This document shows positions 42,042 to 51,170 of a stretch of 64,000 nucleotides of DNA, in pieces. Source of the DNA: Kordia sp965224175 (GTDB lineage Bacteria; Bacteroidota; Bacteroidia; Flavobacteriales; Flavobacteriaceae); assembly GCF_965224175.1 (NCBI RefSeq), contig NZ_OZ245041.1:4464001-4528000 (forward strand). The letters run 5' to 3'. Positions within the stretch are counted from its first letter, which is position 1. Every line of letters starts with the position of its first letter. The notes under the pieces were generated by a model, which was not told the DNA's origin, searched no databases, and saw nothing but the letters and a program-made list of their open reading frames with translations. The position numbers and the translations under genes were made by a program.

Positions 42042-42135
42042 AATGATTTCAAATTAGCTAAGTAAAGATACAATTTTGAATGTCTTTAAAAGTTTCGTTT
42101 AATTATTTGTTAAATTTGTTGAACAAAATTTAAAT

Positions 42136-42279
42136 ATGAAGAAAGCACACTTACCAACAAAAGTTTGCAAAGTCTGTGAGCGTCCATTTACTTGGCGTAA
42201 AAAATGGGAGCGTGTTTGGGACGAAGTTCAGTATTGTAGTGAGCGTTGTCGTAGAAATAAAAATAGAAAGAATGACTAA
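42136..42279 (+). CDS. DUF2256 protein, start of the photolyase operon
   Basis: A 47-residue cysteine-rich basic protein of the DUF2256 type, too small for most gene-finders. It has C-x2-C in KVCKVCERPF, a WRKKWERVW middle, and C-x3-C in YCSERCRRNK. Its stop overlaps the start of the Cry-DASH gene by 8 bases (ATGACTAA), so the two are translationally coupled. DUF2256 proteins are often located next to photolyase or cryptochrome genes. It may help mount a cofactor or contact DNA; that is inference. Confidence 0.85.
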   Translation: MKKAHLPTKVCKVCERPFTWRKKWERVWDEVQYCSERCRRNKNRKND

Positions 42280-43570
42280 AACAGGATTGGTTTGGTTTAG
42301 AAATGATTTACGTATTCACGATCAGGTTTCTTTGGTAAAGGCTTCAAAAGAAAACAGTTTTGTGATGGCTGTGTATTGTTTTGATCCGCGTCATTTTGAA
42401 AAAGATCGCTTCGGATTTGTAAGAACAGAAAAATATCGTGCGCAGTTTTTGATTGAAACAGTTACAGAGTTACAAGATCAATTGAATGCATTGAATATTC
42501 CATTGTTTGTACACGTAGGAAAGCCTGAAGAAATTATTCCTGAGTATGTGAAAATTCACAATATAACGTCTGTGTATTTGCAAAAGGAATGGACTTCGGA
42601 AGAAGTTGCTATTGCGAATAATGTAAAAAAAGCACTTTCAAGTGAAATTCATTGGATCGAAAGTTATGATCAGTTTTTGTTTCATCCAGAAGATATTCCG
42701 ATGACTATCGATAAAATCCCTCAAGTTTTTACCGTATTTCGAAAAAAATGTGAAAAGTATGCGAAAGTTCGCGCGATGGAAACAATTTCAAAGATGCCAG
42801 AGAAAAACCGCGTGACACATCTGACGAAAGTCCCAACATTAAAAGATTTAGGATTATCAAAGATCCATAAAGACACACGAACAGCTTTTCCTTTCAAAGG
42901 CGGAGAAAAGGCAGGTTTGCAACGTTTAGAAGACTATGCATGGAACACGAAAAAATTATCATACTATAAAAAAACACGGAACGGATTGGTCGGAACGGAT
43001 TACAGTTCTAAATTTTCAGCTTGGTTGGCAAACGGAAGTTTATCTCCAAGAATGATTTATCATGAAGTAAAAAAATACGAATCAGAAATCGTTAAAAATC
43101 AATCGACGTATTGGATGATTTTTGAATTGATTTGGCGCGATTTTTTTAAATATATTTCCCTAAAACACGGAAACGATATCTTCAAATTAGAAGGTATTTT
43201 GCAAACACCGTACGAATGGAGTAGCGATGTAAAATTGATTCAACAATGGATTGATGGAGAAACAGCTGAACCTTTTGTAAATGCAAACATGCTCGAAATC
43301 AAACACACAGGTTGGATGAGCAATCGTGGTCGCCAAAACGTAGCTTCGTATTTTGCCAGAACACTAAAGCTTGATTGGCGTATTGGCGCCGCGTATTTTG
43401 AATCGCAATTGATAGATTACGACGTACATAGTAATTATGGAAATTGGTTGTATGTATCGGGCGTTGGAAACGATCCGCGAAACCGAACATTTAATGTAAA
43501 ACTCCAAGCAGAACGTTATGATGCGAGCAACAAATTTCAAAATCTCTGGTTACAAACAAGCTTATTTTAA
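42272..43570 (+). CDS. Cryptochrome DASH / photolyase
   Basis: A 432-residue Cry-DASH type photolyase. The start MTKTGLVWFRNDLRIHDQ has the usual photolyase N-terminal strand. The C-terminal FAD region shows GWMSNRGRQNVASYF, LDWRIGAAYFESQLIDYDV and SNYGNWLYVSGVGNDPR, the conserved DASH signature. Family members repair cyclobutane dimers in single-stranded DNA using blue light. The start overlaps the DUF2256 stop (ATGACTAA); an in-frame reading from 42176 would read through that gene and is rejected. The next photolyase gene overlaps its stop by one base (TAATG). Confidence 0.92.
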   Translation: MTKTGLVWFRNDLRIHDQVSLVKASKENSFVMAVYCFDPRHFEKDRFGFVRTEKYRAQFLIETVTELQDQLNALNIPLFVHVGKPEEIIPEYVKIHNITSVYLQKEWTSEEVAIANNVKKALSSEIHWIESYDQFLFHPEDIPMTIDKIPQVFTVFRKKCEKYAKVRAMETISKMPEKNRVTHLTKVPTLKDLGLSKIHKDTRTAFPFKGGEKAGLQRLEDYAWNTKKLSYYKKTRNGLVGTDYSSKFSAWLANGSLSPRMIYHEVKKYESEIVKNQSTYWMIFELIWRDFFKYISLKHGNDIFKLEGILQTPYEWSSDVKLIQQWIDGETAEPFVNANMLEIKHTGWMSNRGRQNVASYFARTLKLDWRIGAAYFESQLIDYDVHSNYGNWLYVSGVGNDPRNRTFNVKLQAERYDASNKFQNLWLQTSLF

Positions 43571-45105
43571 TGAAGACATTACGACTTATATTAGGTGATC
43601 AATTACATCATGGACATTCTTGGTATACTAAAACCAGTGATGATGTACTTTATTTTATGGCAGAAATGCGCCAAGAAACCGATTATGTAAAACATCATAT
43701 TCAGAAAGTAGTGGCGTTTTTTAAAAGTATGCGTTCGTTTGCAGATTGGTTGACAATCAATGAACATACTGTGATATATTATACTTTGGATGATGCTAAA
43801 AATCAACAAGATTTAATTCAAAATTTACAACAACTCATTAGCGAACATCATATTGAAAAGTTTGAATATCAATTGCCAGATGAATATCGTCTGGATGAAC
43901 AATTGAAAGCTTTTTGCGAAAAAATTACCATTGAAACTAAAGCAGTTGACTCCGAACATTTTTTGACTTCACGTACTGATTTTGCAGATTTTTTTAAAGG
44001 AAAAAAGCAAATAGTGATGGAGTATTTTTATCGAGATATGCGAAAGAAATACGATATTATGATGTTGAATGCCAAGAATCCAGAAGGAGGAAAGTGGAAT
44101 TTTGATCAAAGTAATCGTAAAAAATGGAAAGGTTCGCCTGAAATCCCGCAAGAAAAACAACTAGAAAATTCAGTTGTAGCTATTTATGAAATGATTCAGA
44201 AAGCTGAGGTTGTTACTATTGGAAATATAGATGTCGAGAACTTTCATTGGCCCACAAATCGTGCTGATTGTTTGAAATTATTGAATTATTTTTGTGAAGA
44301 ATTATTAGTTCATTTTGGCGATTATCAAGATGCAATGCATACAGACGAATATTTTTTATTTCATAGTCGTTTGTCGTTTGCGATGAATTCAAAAATGTTG
44401 CATCCTAAAGAAGTGATTGAAACGGTAATTTCGTATTGGCGAGCACATAAAGAAACCATTGATATTTCGCAAGTAGAAGGTTTTGTGCGACAAATTTTAG
44501 GTTGGCGTGAATATATGCGTGGAATGTATTGGAAAGAAATGCCAAATTATAGAACTTTGAATGCACTTAACAATACAAATTCGTTGCCTGACTTTTTCTG
44601 GACAGGAAATACGAAGATGAATTGTATGAAGCATGCCATTTCACAGAGTTTGAATAAAGCATATGCGCACCACATTCAACGTTTAATGGTGACAGGAAAT
44701 TTTGCACTGTTGACACAAACGCATCCTGATGAAGTAGATAAATGGTATTTGGGTATTTATATTGATGCGATAGAATGGGTTGAAATTACAAATACACGTG
44801 GAATGAGTCAGTTTGCCGATGGCGGATTGGTAGCGACCAAACCATATGTTTCCAGCGGAAGCTATATCAATAAAATGAGTAATTACTGTAAAGGTTGTGC
44901 ATATAAAGTGTCAAAAAAGGAAACTGAAGATGCATGTCCGTTTAATGCTTTGTATTGGAATTTTTTAGATGAAAAACAAGCGTATTTTAAAGACAATCAG
45001 CGAATGAGTATGATGATGAGTCTGTTGAATAAAATGGACAAAACAAAATTGGATGCGTTAAAAAATAGAGCACAAGCTATTATTGCGAATCCTGATAAGT
45101 ACTAA
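43570..45105 (+). CDS. FeS-BCP photolyase (PhrB-like, (6-4) photolyase type)
   Basis: A 511-residue photolyase-family protein with a [4Fe-4S] cluster. Four cysteines lie at C352, C440, C443 and C456, the exact spacing (88, 3, 13) seen in PhrB of Agrobacterium. The N-terminal LRLILGDQLHHGHSWYT and the GWREYMRGMYW segment are typical. Characterised relatives repair (6-4) photoproducts. Its start overlaps the Cry-DASH stop by one base (TAATG), so the two photolyases are co-translated. Confidence 0.93.
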   Translation: MKTLRLILGDQLHHGHSWYTKTSDDVLYFMAEMRQETDYVKHHIQKVVAFFKSMRSFADWLTINEHTVIYYTLDDAKNQQDLIQNLQQLISEHHIEKFEYQLPDEYRLDEQLKAFCEKITIETKAVDSEHFLTSRTDFADFFKGKKQIVMEYFYRDMRKKYDIMMLNAKNPEGGKWNFDQSNRKKWKGSPEIPQEKQLENSVVAIYEMIQKAEVVTIGNIDVENFHWPTNRADCLKLLNYFCEELLVHFGDYQDAMHTDEYFLFHSRLSFAMNSKMLHPKEVIETVISYWRAHKETIDISQVEGFVRQILGWREYMRGMYWKEMPNYRTLNALNNTNSLPDFFWTGNTKMNCMKHAISQSLNKAYAHHIQRLMVTGNFALLTQTHPDEVDKWYLGIYIDAIEWVEITNTRGMSQFADGGLVATKPYVSSGSYINKMSNYCKGCAYKVSKKETEDACPFNALYWNFLDEKQAYFKDNQRMSMMMSLLNKMDKTKLDALKNRAQAIIANPDKY

Positions 45106-45126
45106 AGAAAAGTAGAAACTGAAGTT

Positions 45127-45543
45127 ATGCAAGAAGAAGAAGATAAAAGACCAGATAATGTCGTTTTTGACGAAGAAAGCAACAGTTATAACGCTGGCTT
45201 AAAACCGTATGCAACAAATGTTGGTGCGCCAGTAATTACGACACCAGATACGGTAACTTGGAAAAATGTAAATATTGATAAAGTAAACAAACAAGTGAAG
45301 GCGAAGTATGATGAATTGAAAGCTGAATATGACGCATTGATGGAAAAGTTTGAATATAATAACTTGATCTATAACGCGAAATTTAACTTTGAACCTATTG
45401 TTGGTGAGATTTATCATTTGTATCGCGACCGAAATCAACAACCATTTTTATCTATCATTGCGCCTGATCATTGTAATTTTGATTATGTAGAGAGCTTTCG
45501 CTTGAATGCAGATAGAATGTGGGAAGTGGTGAAAGAATCATGA
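45127..45543 (+). CDS. DUF2452 protein
   Basis: A 138-residue soluble acidic protein with the DUF2452 pattern (KRPDNVVFDEESNSYNAGL, NLIYNAKFNFEPIVGEIYHLY, FLSIIAP). Function unknown; I recall members as conserved hypotheticals in Bacteroidota. It lies 21 bases downstream of the FeS photolyase gene and is probably part of the same light-repair operon. Confidence 0.82.
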   Translation: MQEEEDKRPDNVVFDEESNSYNAGLKPYATNVGAPVITTPDTVTWKNVNIDKVNKQVKAKYDELKAEYDALMEKFEYNNLIYNAKFNFEPIVGEIYHLYRDRNQQPFLSIIAPDHCNFDYVESFRLNADRMWEVVKES

Positions 45544-45550
45544 AAAAATG

Positions 45551-45676
45551 TCGTTCTGAACTTTACTCAATAATCGAGATTTAAATGCTCTGACGCTTGT
45601 GCCGAAATATTTTTAATTGTTTCCGTTCAATGTTTCGTGGGCTTGCCCGAAATAATTGATTAGAAAGCTCAGAACG
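45551..45676. repeat. Long palindromic intergenic repeat (REP-like)
   Basis: TCGTTCTGA at 45551-45559 and TCAGAACGA at 45668-45676 are exact reverse complements bounding a ~108-base interior with smaller structure. The ends resemble the 19384-19411 hairpin (ATTCTGAA/TTCAGAAT), so the two may be members of one dispersed repeat family. It lies between DUF2452 and the convergent membrane gene and could act as a terminator in both directions. Confidence 0.5.
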
Positions 45677-45689
45677 ATATTTTCTATTT

Positions 45690-46313
45690 TTACAATTCTT
45701 CTTTTAAACTTTCCATATCCTGAATAAGTAGTTTTAATTTATCCGCAATTGGTCCATATCCTAGTTTGAAAGAAAAACGATAAAATACCACTGAAAATAC
45801 TGTTGCCAAAGGAACTATGGCAAACAATAATTCGTTAGGATACGCTAAACTTTCTACACCAAAGATTTCTCCAAAATTTTTGTCATACTGATTGTAATAA
45901 GTATAAATCGCCATTGGTAACACCAACATTGGCGTAGCAATCCAAAGCATTTTTGTTACAGAATTTCGACTTTGTAACAATAGTCTGTGTAATGACTTTA
46001 AGAAGTCGTAACAATTTACTTCTTTATTGGCTTCTTCAATATTTTGAATTTGCTTTTTCACAATAAAATACCAAATAATACACCAAATAGAAGCAATACT
46101 TCCTGACCAAAAACTATTGCCAATTGCGTAATTCCCTACTAAAAATACAACTGCCATCATCAACAATACTTTGGGTTCTGTATGCAACATACGCATCAGC
46201 TTGTCGCCTAAGTGTTGTGATTTTTGATTGTATAGATTTTGAATTTTTGGAGCGACTAATGCGTCATTATTCATAAAACCTTCTTTCCAGATATGTTCAA
46301 TTGATTTTTCCAT
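45690..46313 (-). CDS. Membrane protein, probable ECF anti-sigma-like partner
   Basis: A 207-residue protein with about four membrane helices (near 49-64, 69-86, 123-140, 163-178) and a cytosolic N-terminal HIWKEGFMNNDALV segment followed by a charged linker. It overlaps the 3' end of the upstream ECF sigma factor gene by 17 bases, the usual position of a cognate anti-sigma or accessory membrane protein in Bacteroidota. No known anti-sigma zinc motif is present, so the role is by context only. Confidence 0.58.
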   Translation of the reverse strand: MEKSIEHIWKEGFMNNDALVAPKIQNLYNQKSQHLGDKLMRMLHTEPKVLLMMAVVFLVGNYAIGNSFWSGSIASIWCIIWYFIVKKQIQNIEEANKEVNCYDFLKSLHRLLLQSRNSVTKMLWIATPMLVLPMAIYTYYNQYDKNFGEIFGVESLAYPNELLFAIVPLATVFSVVFYRFSFKLGYGPIADKLKLLIQDMESLKEEL

Positions 46314-46791
46314 GTACTAATTTTTTAAGCTGTTCTTTGATTCGATTGATGCGAACGCCAATAGTATTGACATTCATTCCCATAATGTTTGCTATTTCTT
46401 CATACGATTTCTCTTCTAAGTACAAAAGAATAATGGCTCTGTTTATTTCATTTAATTGTTTGATAGCTTGGTAGAGCACATTTAAGGATTCTTCTTTAAA
46501 AAATGCTTGACTGTCTTCTACAACATCTTTTGGAATCGCGTCCGAAACAAAAGTTTTTGCATTTTTCTTGTCTTTCTTCAAGAGTGTTAAACACACGTTT
46601 AAAGAGATTCTATAAATCCAGGTTGACCATGCTGACTTTCCGCTGAAGTTTTCACGACTACGCCAAATTTGTAAACAAACTTCTTGATAATAGTCTTCAA
46701 AATCTTCTTGAGAATTGCTGTATGCGCGACATATTTTAATAATAATTGCGGCATGCGGAAGAATTTGTAAAGTGTAAAAATCTTGACTCAT
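46297..46791 (-). CDS. RNA polymerase ECF sigma factor
   Basis: A 164-residue sigma-70 family factor. Region 2 is CRAYSNSQEDFEDYYQEVCLQIWRSRENFSG with WSTWIYRISLNVCL; region 4 is LYLEEKSYEEIANIMGMNVNTIGVRINRIKEQL. The start at 46791 (MSQDFYTLQ) was chosen because the longer frame (46854) adds a cysteine-rich tail unusual for the family. The partner membrane gene starts within its last 17 bases. Controlled genes are unknown. Confidence 0.88.
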   Translation of the reverse strand: MSQDFYTLQILPHAAIIIKICRAYSNSQEDFEDYYQEVCLQIWRSRENFSGKSAWSTWIYRISLNVCLTLLKKDKKNAKTFVSDAIPKDVVEDSQAFFKEESLNVLYQAIKQLNEINRAIILLYLEEKSYEEIANIMGMNVNTIGVRINRIKEQLKKLVHGKIN

Positions 46792-47170
46792 TAAAAAGTA
46801 TATTTTGCGTGTGTCTTGATGATTTTTAAAATTACAATACTTACAACAATACAACTGAAAATAATCAGGATTTGTATAAATTTTGAATTCATGATACTAT
46901 ATACTAGATTCGGTAGAAAATAGAAAAGTATGTTCTGTATGAAAAAATAGAATACCATTTTGAGTTTTTTTTGTTTTTAAAAACGGTCTTTATTTCGTTA
47001 GTGGCTCAAAGTGGATTTTATTACATGAATTTTTTATTTTTTTTAATCTGTAGAAATTTTTAGAATAAAAAAAGGATTATTTTATCAGTGAAAATATGGT
47101 AAAATCAAAAAGGCAAACAGATGTTTAACTTACATGTGTTTGCCTTTTTTGTGATATGTTTTTTATGTAA
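46792..47170. other. Intergenic region with terminator for the arylsulfotransferase-like gene
   Basis: 379 bases without a gene. It is A+T-rich with no clear operator. A terminator-like hairpin lies at 47108-47150 close to the downstream stop, and the stretch 46880-47100 has no structure I can name. Confidence 0.4.
47108..47150 (-). terminator. Terminator hairpin
   Basis: AAAAAGGCAAACA (47108-47120) and TGTTTGCCTTTTT (47138-47150) pair around a ~17-nt loop with A/T tracts. It lies 21 bases downstream of the minus-strand arylsulfotransferase-like stop. Confidence 0.75.
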
Positions 47171-48475
47171 TTACAGTCCGAAACTTGCTAATACAGGGTC
47201 ATCTACTTCATAATCGTAAGCTCTCCAAAAGAAAGAACCTGCACCGCCATTGTAGCGCCATGCAATTTCTTTTTCAGGCGTAATTTCCCAAAAACCAAAA
47301 TCACCTTCACAAATCAAAGTATTTCCATTAGCCAAACGTTCTGCTCCAGAAACTTTAGCAGAATACATAGCTACGTTTGTATAAGACCAAACTACATTAG
47401 GTTCATTGTCAGTATTTGGAGTCAATGAAAATGTAGCAGGCATTTCTAGTTCGTATACTGTAGAAACTTCTTCGGAGAATCCGTTTACATATAGTAGTAT
47501 ATTTCCTTCACCAGGCACACCATTTTCTAATAAATTAGGGTAGTGATTACGATCATTTCTAACTTCTCCCATCATGTTATCGTATGCGCGTGGATTTCCA
47601 AATCTGTATATGATATCGCCACCTTTACCATAATTTCCACCAGTATCAGTCGCTGCTTCAGCGGTTGTTGTACTGTGGTCAATAACCCACACTTCACTAA
47701 AACCGTTAACACTTAAGTAGATTACGTCTTTTTCTGTATCATAATCAAAACCATTCGCATGCATGAAATCTCCGTTACTGGCAGGATTGTAGTTGATGTT
47801 AAATTTATTTGGATGTTGACTTACAATTCCATAATTAGGAAGTGAAGCATCATCATCTTGAATGATGTGATCAAAACTTCTCCATTCCCAAACTATTGAG
47901 TTTGTAGTGGGATTAATTTCAATTAATTTTTCAGGGTAAATATCACCAGGGTTTACCGATCCTTGTAATGCTGCTTCTGCTTCAAGAATACGTTCCCATA
48001 TTAATAATAAAATATTTCCATTTGGGAGCATTTCTACATCATGATGTAATACAAAATCAGCACTATTTAAAATATATTCCCATTCAACAGTTCCATCTAA
48101 ATCTATGATTCTTGCAATTCCAGCAGCACCACCAAATTGAATTTGAGTATTTGGTTCTTTAAAAATTCCTAAAAGTTTTCCATTCGGTAAAATTTCTAAG
48201 TCATTTCCTAAAACATTGTCAAAAGTAAATTCATGAACCACCTGACCAGTTTTGTCTATTAATGTAGAGAAATTTTTACCCGCATGAATCGCCAATGTTA
48301 AGTTATTGTGAATCTTGTCAGCTTCATAAATTTCGACTTCAGGAGCTAAATTTATAGGATCTGGATCTGGATTATCTCCAGAAGGAGTTACAATCGGTGA
48401 GTCATCATCAGAACAACTTGCAAACGCAAATAAAATTGCAAGTGCCAGATATTTTAGGGTTGGCGTAAACTTCAT
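47171..48475 (-). CDS. Arylsulfotransferase (ASST)-like lipoprotein
   Basis: A 434-residue protein with a lipoprotein signal (LAILFAFASC, lipidated Cys about 20) and a beta-propeller body of ASST type: repeats such as VEMLPNGNILLLIWE, DLEILPNGKLLGIFKE, ANGNTLICEGDFGFWEITP, with a conserved histidine in LHHDVEML. ASST enzymes transfer sulfate between phenols in the periplasm. The start at 48475 gives the proper signal peptide; a frame to 48523 adds 16 residues. Only the propeller fold is certain; sulfotransferase activity is not. Confidence 0.75.
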   Translation of the reverse strand: MKFTPTLKYLALAILFAFASCSDDDSPIVTPSGDNPDPDPINLAPEVEIYEADKIHNNLTLAIHAGKNFSTLIDKTGQVVHEFTFDNVLGNDLEILPNGKLLGIFKEPNTQIQFGGAAGIARIIDLDGTVEWEYILNSADFVLHHDVEMLPNGNILLLIWERILEAEAALQGSVNPGDIYPEKLIEINPTTNSIVWEWRSFDHIIQDDDASLPNYGIVSQHPNKFNINYNPASNGDFMHANGFDYDTEKDVIYLSVNGFSEVWVIDHSTTTAEAATDTGGNYGKGGDIIYRFGNPRAYDNMMGEVRNDRNHYPNLLENGVPGEGNILLYVNGFSEEVSTVYELEMPATFSLTPNTDNEPNVVWSYTNVAMYSAKVSGAERLANGNTLICEGDFGFWEITPEKEIAWRYNGGAGSFFWRAYDYEVDDPVLASFGL

Positions 48476-48561
48476 CAGTATCAATTTTAATGCTAAAAAT
48501 ATATAATTATTAAATGATCTCATACAGAAAACGTGTAAGTTTTTCCTTTTTCCTAGAAAAA

Positions 48562-49107
48562 TTATTCTTTTTGATTGAAGTCTGAGATAGATTTGTGCTT
48601 TTTTTGCCGTTTATCCAAAGAAAAATTAACTGTCAATTGTATGGAACCTCTATCAATAGGTTCAAAGCTTTTATTTGTTAATATTATTTGCGGATTAATC
48701 GTCAGTTTAGCTTTTTCGCCACCAATTCCAAAGATCGGAATATATCGCAATGTGGTTTGTTTAAAATCGGTATATACAGCAACTTCAGAACCAATCACAA
48801 TAAATTGAAAGTATAAAAAACCATTAATCTTTGGTCCAATCGTAAAGTTTCTAGTATTGAGTCCAACATCAGTGGCAATTCCGTAACCATAACCAGCGCC
48901 ATGCATTCCGCCATATGTTGTTTTATTCAATCCTACAGAAAGTAAGTGAAAATTTCGATTGTTTGGTTCACCAAAACTATAACTATAACCAGCTTCTAAA
49001 TTTGTGTAGGTATACATATTAAAATCGCGTTTATTTTGACTGAAACACTTGGTGTAAGTGATTCCGAGGAACATAATTAGAAGTAATGTATTGTAATGTT
49101 TTATCAT
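48562..49107 (-). CDS. Exported protein, outer-membrane beta-barrel-like
   Basis: A 181-residue protein with a signal peptide (MIKHYNTLLLIMFLGITYTKCFSQ). The body reads like strands of a small barrel: TYTNLEAGYSYSFGEPNNR, FHLLSVGLNKTTYGG, GAGYGYGIATDVG, FLYFQFIVIGSEVAVYTDF. Start at 49107 chosen for the signal peptide; a frame to 49143 is open. It could be co-transcribed with the arylsulfotransferase-like gene (86 bases downstream). Function unknown. Confidence 0.55.
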   Translation of the reverse strand: MIKHYNTLLLIMFLGITYTKCFSQNKRDFNMYTYTNLEAGYSYSFGEPNNRNFHLLSVGLNKTTYGGMHGAGYGYGIATDVGLNTRNFTIGPKINGFLYFQFIVIGSEVAVYTDFKQTTLRYIPIFGIGGEKAKLTINPQIILTNKSFEPIDRGSIQLTVNFSLDKRQKKHKSISDFNQKE

Positions 49108-49292
49108 TTGATCGGTTTGTATTATAACGTGCGAATGATTCAATATTGTATGTTTACATAGGTGCTGAGCGGTAATTCTTGCAATAATTTTGTTTTTCTA
49201 CGTTAGTAATACTTATTTTAGCAACAACTTAATATTGTATAAACCGATTACCGATTGTATTCGTACTGCGTGTATTCCTTAAAAAATTACTA

Positions 49293-50039
49293 TTGCCACT
49301 AAAATATCTGAGAGGATTTTTTTATCAGGAAACTAACTTGCATCGTTTTGTGGTATTTCCAAACCGATTTACAGACAGACAACGTGCTCTTGTTGCTGAA
49401 GAATTCTCTTTTTACAATAAATTACAACCAAAAGAACAATGTGTTTTTGAACATAGAGTGTTGCGCTTTATCGATTATCATACGTTTGTAGGTCGTGAAG
49501 ATTTAATCGTAACAGAACGTATGAAATTATTAATTTCTTCTACGGCGATTATGATTACGTTTGGTTTTAGTAGGTATTTGTTGTCTAAATTTGAAACAAT
49601 TTTAGTGTATCCAGAAAGTTATTTTTCAAATATTACACAACAATTTCACAAAGGAGAGGCAAATCCTGGTTACAAAACGATTGTTTTTTCTTGGGAAGAT
49701 TTTCAAGAAGGTATTAAAATTGAAGATGATAACTTAAATTTAGGAATACATGAATTGACACATGCAGTTCATTTTAGTTTTTTAACAGAAAGTAGTTATA
49801 GCGCTTCAAATTTTTTAAAACATTATAAATTATTGCTCTTGTCGCTCACAAATAAAGATGCGCAAAAAAGGTTGATTGATATGAAGTATTTGCGCGATTA
49901 TGCTTTTGAAAATCAGTATGAATTTTTATCTGTTTTGGTAGAACATTTCTTTGAAACTCCTGAAGAATTTAGAGCAAAACTACCAAATATATACAATAGA
50001 GTAAAACTCATGTTAAATATGAATGTGGCAGGCTTTTAG
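49293..50039 (+). CDS. MtfA-like zinc peptidase (M90 family)
   Basis: A 248-residue protein with the gluzincin motif HELTH (H153-E154-x-x-H157) in NLNLGIHELTHAVHF and an N-terminal LVAEEFSFYNKLQPKEQC region typical of MtfA. MtfA in Escherichia coli is a metallopeptidase that also releases the repressor Mlc. No signal peptide, so cytoplasmic. The start is TTG at 49293; no ATG is available upstream. Its 3' end overlaps the convergent histidine-kinase gene by 4 bases. Confidence 0.85.
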   Translation: MPLKYLRGFFYQETNLHRFVVFPNRFTDRQRALVAEEFSFYNKLQPKEQCVFEHRVLRFIDYHTFVGREDLIVTERMKLLISSTAIMITFGFSRYLLSKFETILVYPESYFSNITQQFHKGEANPGYKTIVFSWEDFQEGIKIEDDNLNLGIHELTHAVHFSFLTESSYSASNFLKHYKLLLLSLTNKDAQKRLIDMKYLRDYAFENQYEFLSVLVEHFFETPEEFRAKLPNIYNRVKLMLNMNVAGF

Positions 50040-50692
50040 AGTTGTATAAGCGGGATTCTAAGGCAACTTTGTGTCCCTAGTGCTATACCTGTGTCATTTT
50101 TTAGTGTTCGTACGTCTAAAAGCTTCTTATCTGATTTTCCTTCATTAATGATTTTTAAGCGTTCATTGATGTTTTCTAATGAAATTCCTGATGCTTCATT
50201 GAGTTGTTTTTTCGTTTTTGTGATTCCGTTTCCATTGTCTGTAATACATACATATAACATATCTTTCTCTACAGTAATGGTGATAAGTAATTTACCTTCG
50301 CCAGTTCGTTTTTTTCCTTTCAAACCATGCAAGATTGCATTCTCAATTAAAGGTTGAAAAATTAATGGCGGCACTTTTGTATGCTCTAAATCACCATCCA
50401 GTAATTCGTCGATTTTAATTTCATATGAAAAACCTTTATCAAAAAGGTCGCGTTGTAATTCGATATACAATGTTGAAATTTCTAATTCTTCTTGTAAATC
50501 GATCAATTTGCATTTGGTAGACTTTTGTACAAGTCTATACAAATGTGAAAGTCTATTAAGCCAGTTTATAGATTGACTCACATTTCCTTTGGTCATGGAA
50601 TTGCAGATACTTTGAATTGCATTATTTATGAAATGCGGATTCATTTGGGAATTGAGAAGGTCGTACTTTAACGATAATTCATTTGATGACAT
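50036..50692 (-). CDS. Orphan LytS-type sensor histidine kinase without sensor domain
   Basis: A 218-residue soluble protein that is essentially only the catalytic part of a LytS-family kinase: the H-box QMNPHFINNAIQSI (H20) in a His_kinase domain and the ATPase motif PLIFQPLIENAILHGLKG, with a TDNGNGI box. It lacks membrane segments and any sensor region, and no LytTR regulator is adjacent. It may be a truncated or soluble kinase recruited by another sensor. Overlaps the MtfA-like gene convergently. Confidence 0.8.
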   Translation of the reverse strand: MSSNELSLKYDLLNSQMNPHFINNAIQSICNSMTKGNVSQSINWLNRLSHLYRLVQKSTKCKLIDLQEELEISTLYIELQRDLFDKGFSYEIKIDELLDGDLEHTKVPPLIFQPLIENAILHGLKGKKRTGEGKLLITITVEKDMLYVCITDNGNGITKTKKQLNEASGISLENINERLKIINEGKSDKKLLDVRTLKNDTGIALGTQSCLRIPLIQL

Positions 50693-51170
50693 TCAATACA
50701 GTTTTTAAAGTTAACATTAGTTATGTCGGCTAATAGGGACAGCTATAAAATCGGTATATGTAAATGTAGTATTGTTACAAACCTTACACAACAGAAAGCA
50801 CTCCGTTTTCATGAATTTAAGTTCTATATTCACGGAAAGTAGAATAGTAGCATTGTGTGTAAGTATTTGTTATTTAGTGAATTGCGAAAATTATATGTGA
50901 ATGTCCAAAATGAAGTATAGATTCAGGGAATTGACACTAAAAAAGCTGTATTTTGTCAATAAAATGGGACCATTTTTACATTGATTTTTAGCTAAAAATT
51001 GCAGCAAAAAGTCAATAAGTGTTTTTTTCTGATTAAAAAATGCACGCTTAATAATTTTTTTTATAGAGAAAATAGCCGTGTAAAAATCAATTTTTTTGAA
51101 GTATTGAATAAAAAAAGCTATCGTTTAAAGATAGCTTTTATGTGGTTTTTATACGTTAGAAAAGTATCGT
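50693..51170. other. 478-base intergenic region
   Basis: No credible gene. A low-complexity 67-residue frame at 50999-51202 is considered spurious. It holds the rpe terminator at 51113-51139. The 50693-50950 part is upstream of the kinase gene and may hold its promoter; I cannot pick out an operator. Confidence 0.45.
51113..51139 (-). terminator. rpe terminator
   Basis: AAAAGCTATC (51113-51122) and GATAGCTTTT (51130-51139) form a perfect 10-bp stem with a 7-nt loop (GTTTAAA); an A run precedes it on the plus strand, i.e. a T run on the minus strand. It lies 32 bases past the rpe stop. Confidence 0.8.

Noticed and set aside
42176..42271. A longer Cry-DASH start giving 32 extra residues
   Set aside because: The extension would read through most of the DUF2256 gene in another frame. 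The ATG at 42272 overlaps the DUF2256 stop by 8 bases, which is a normal coupled junction.
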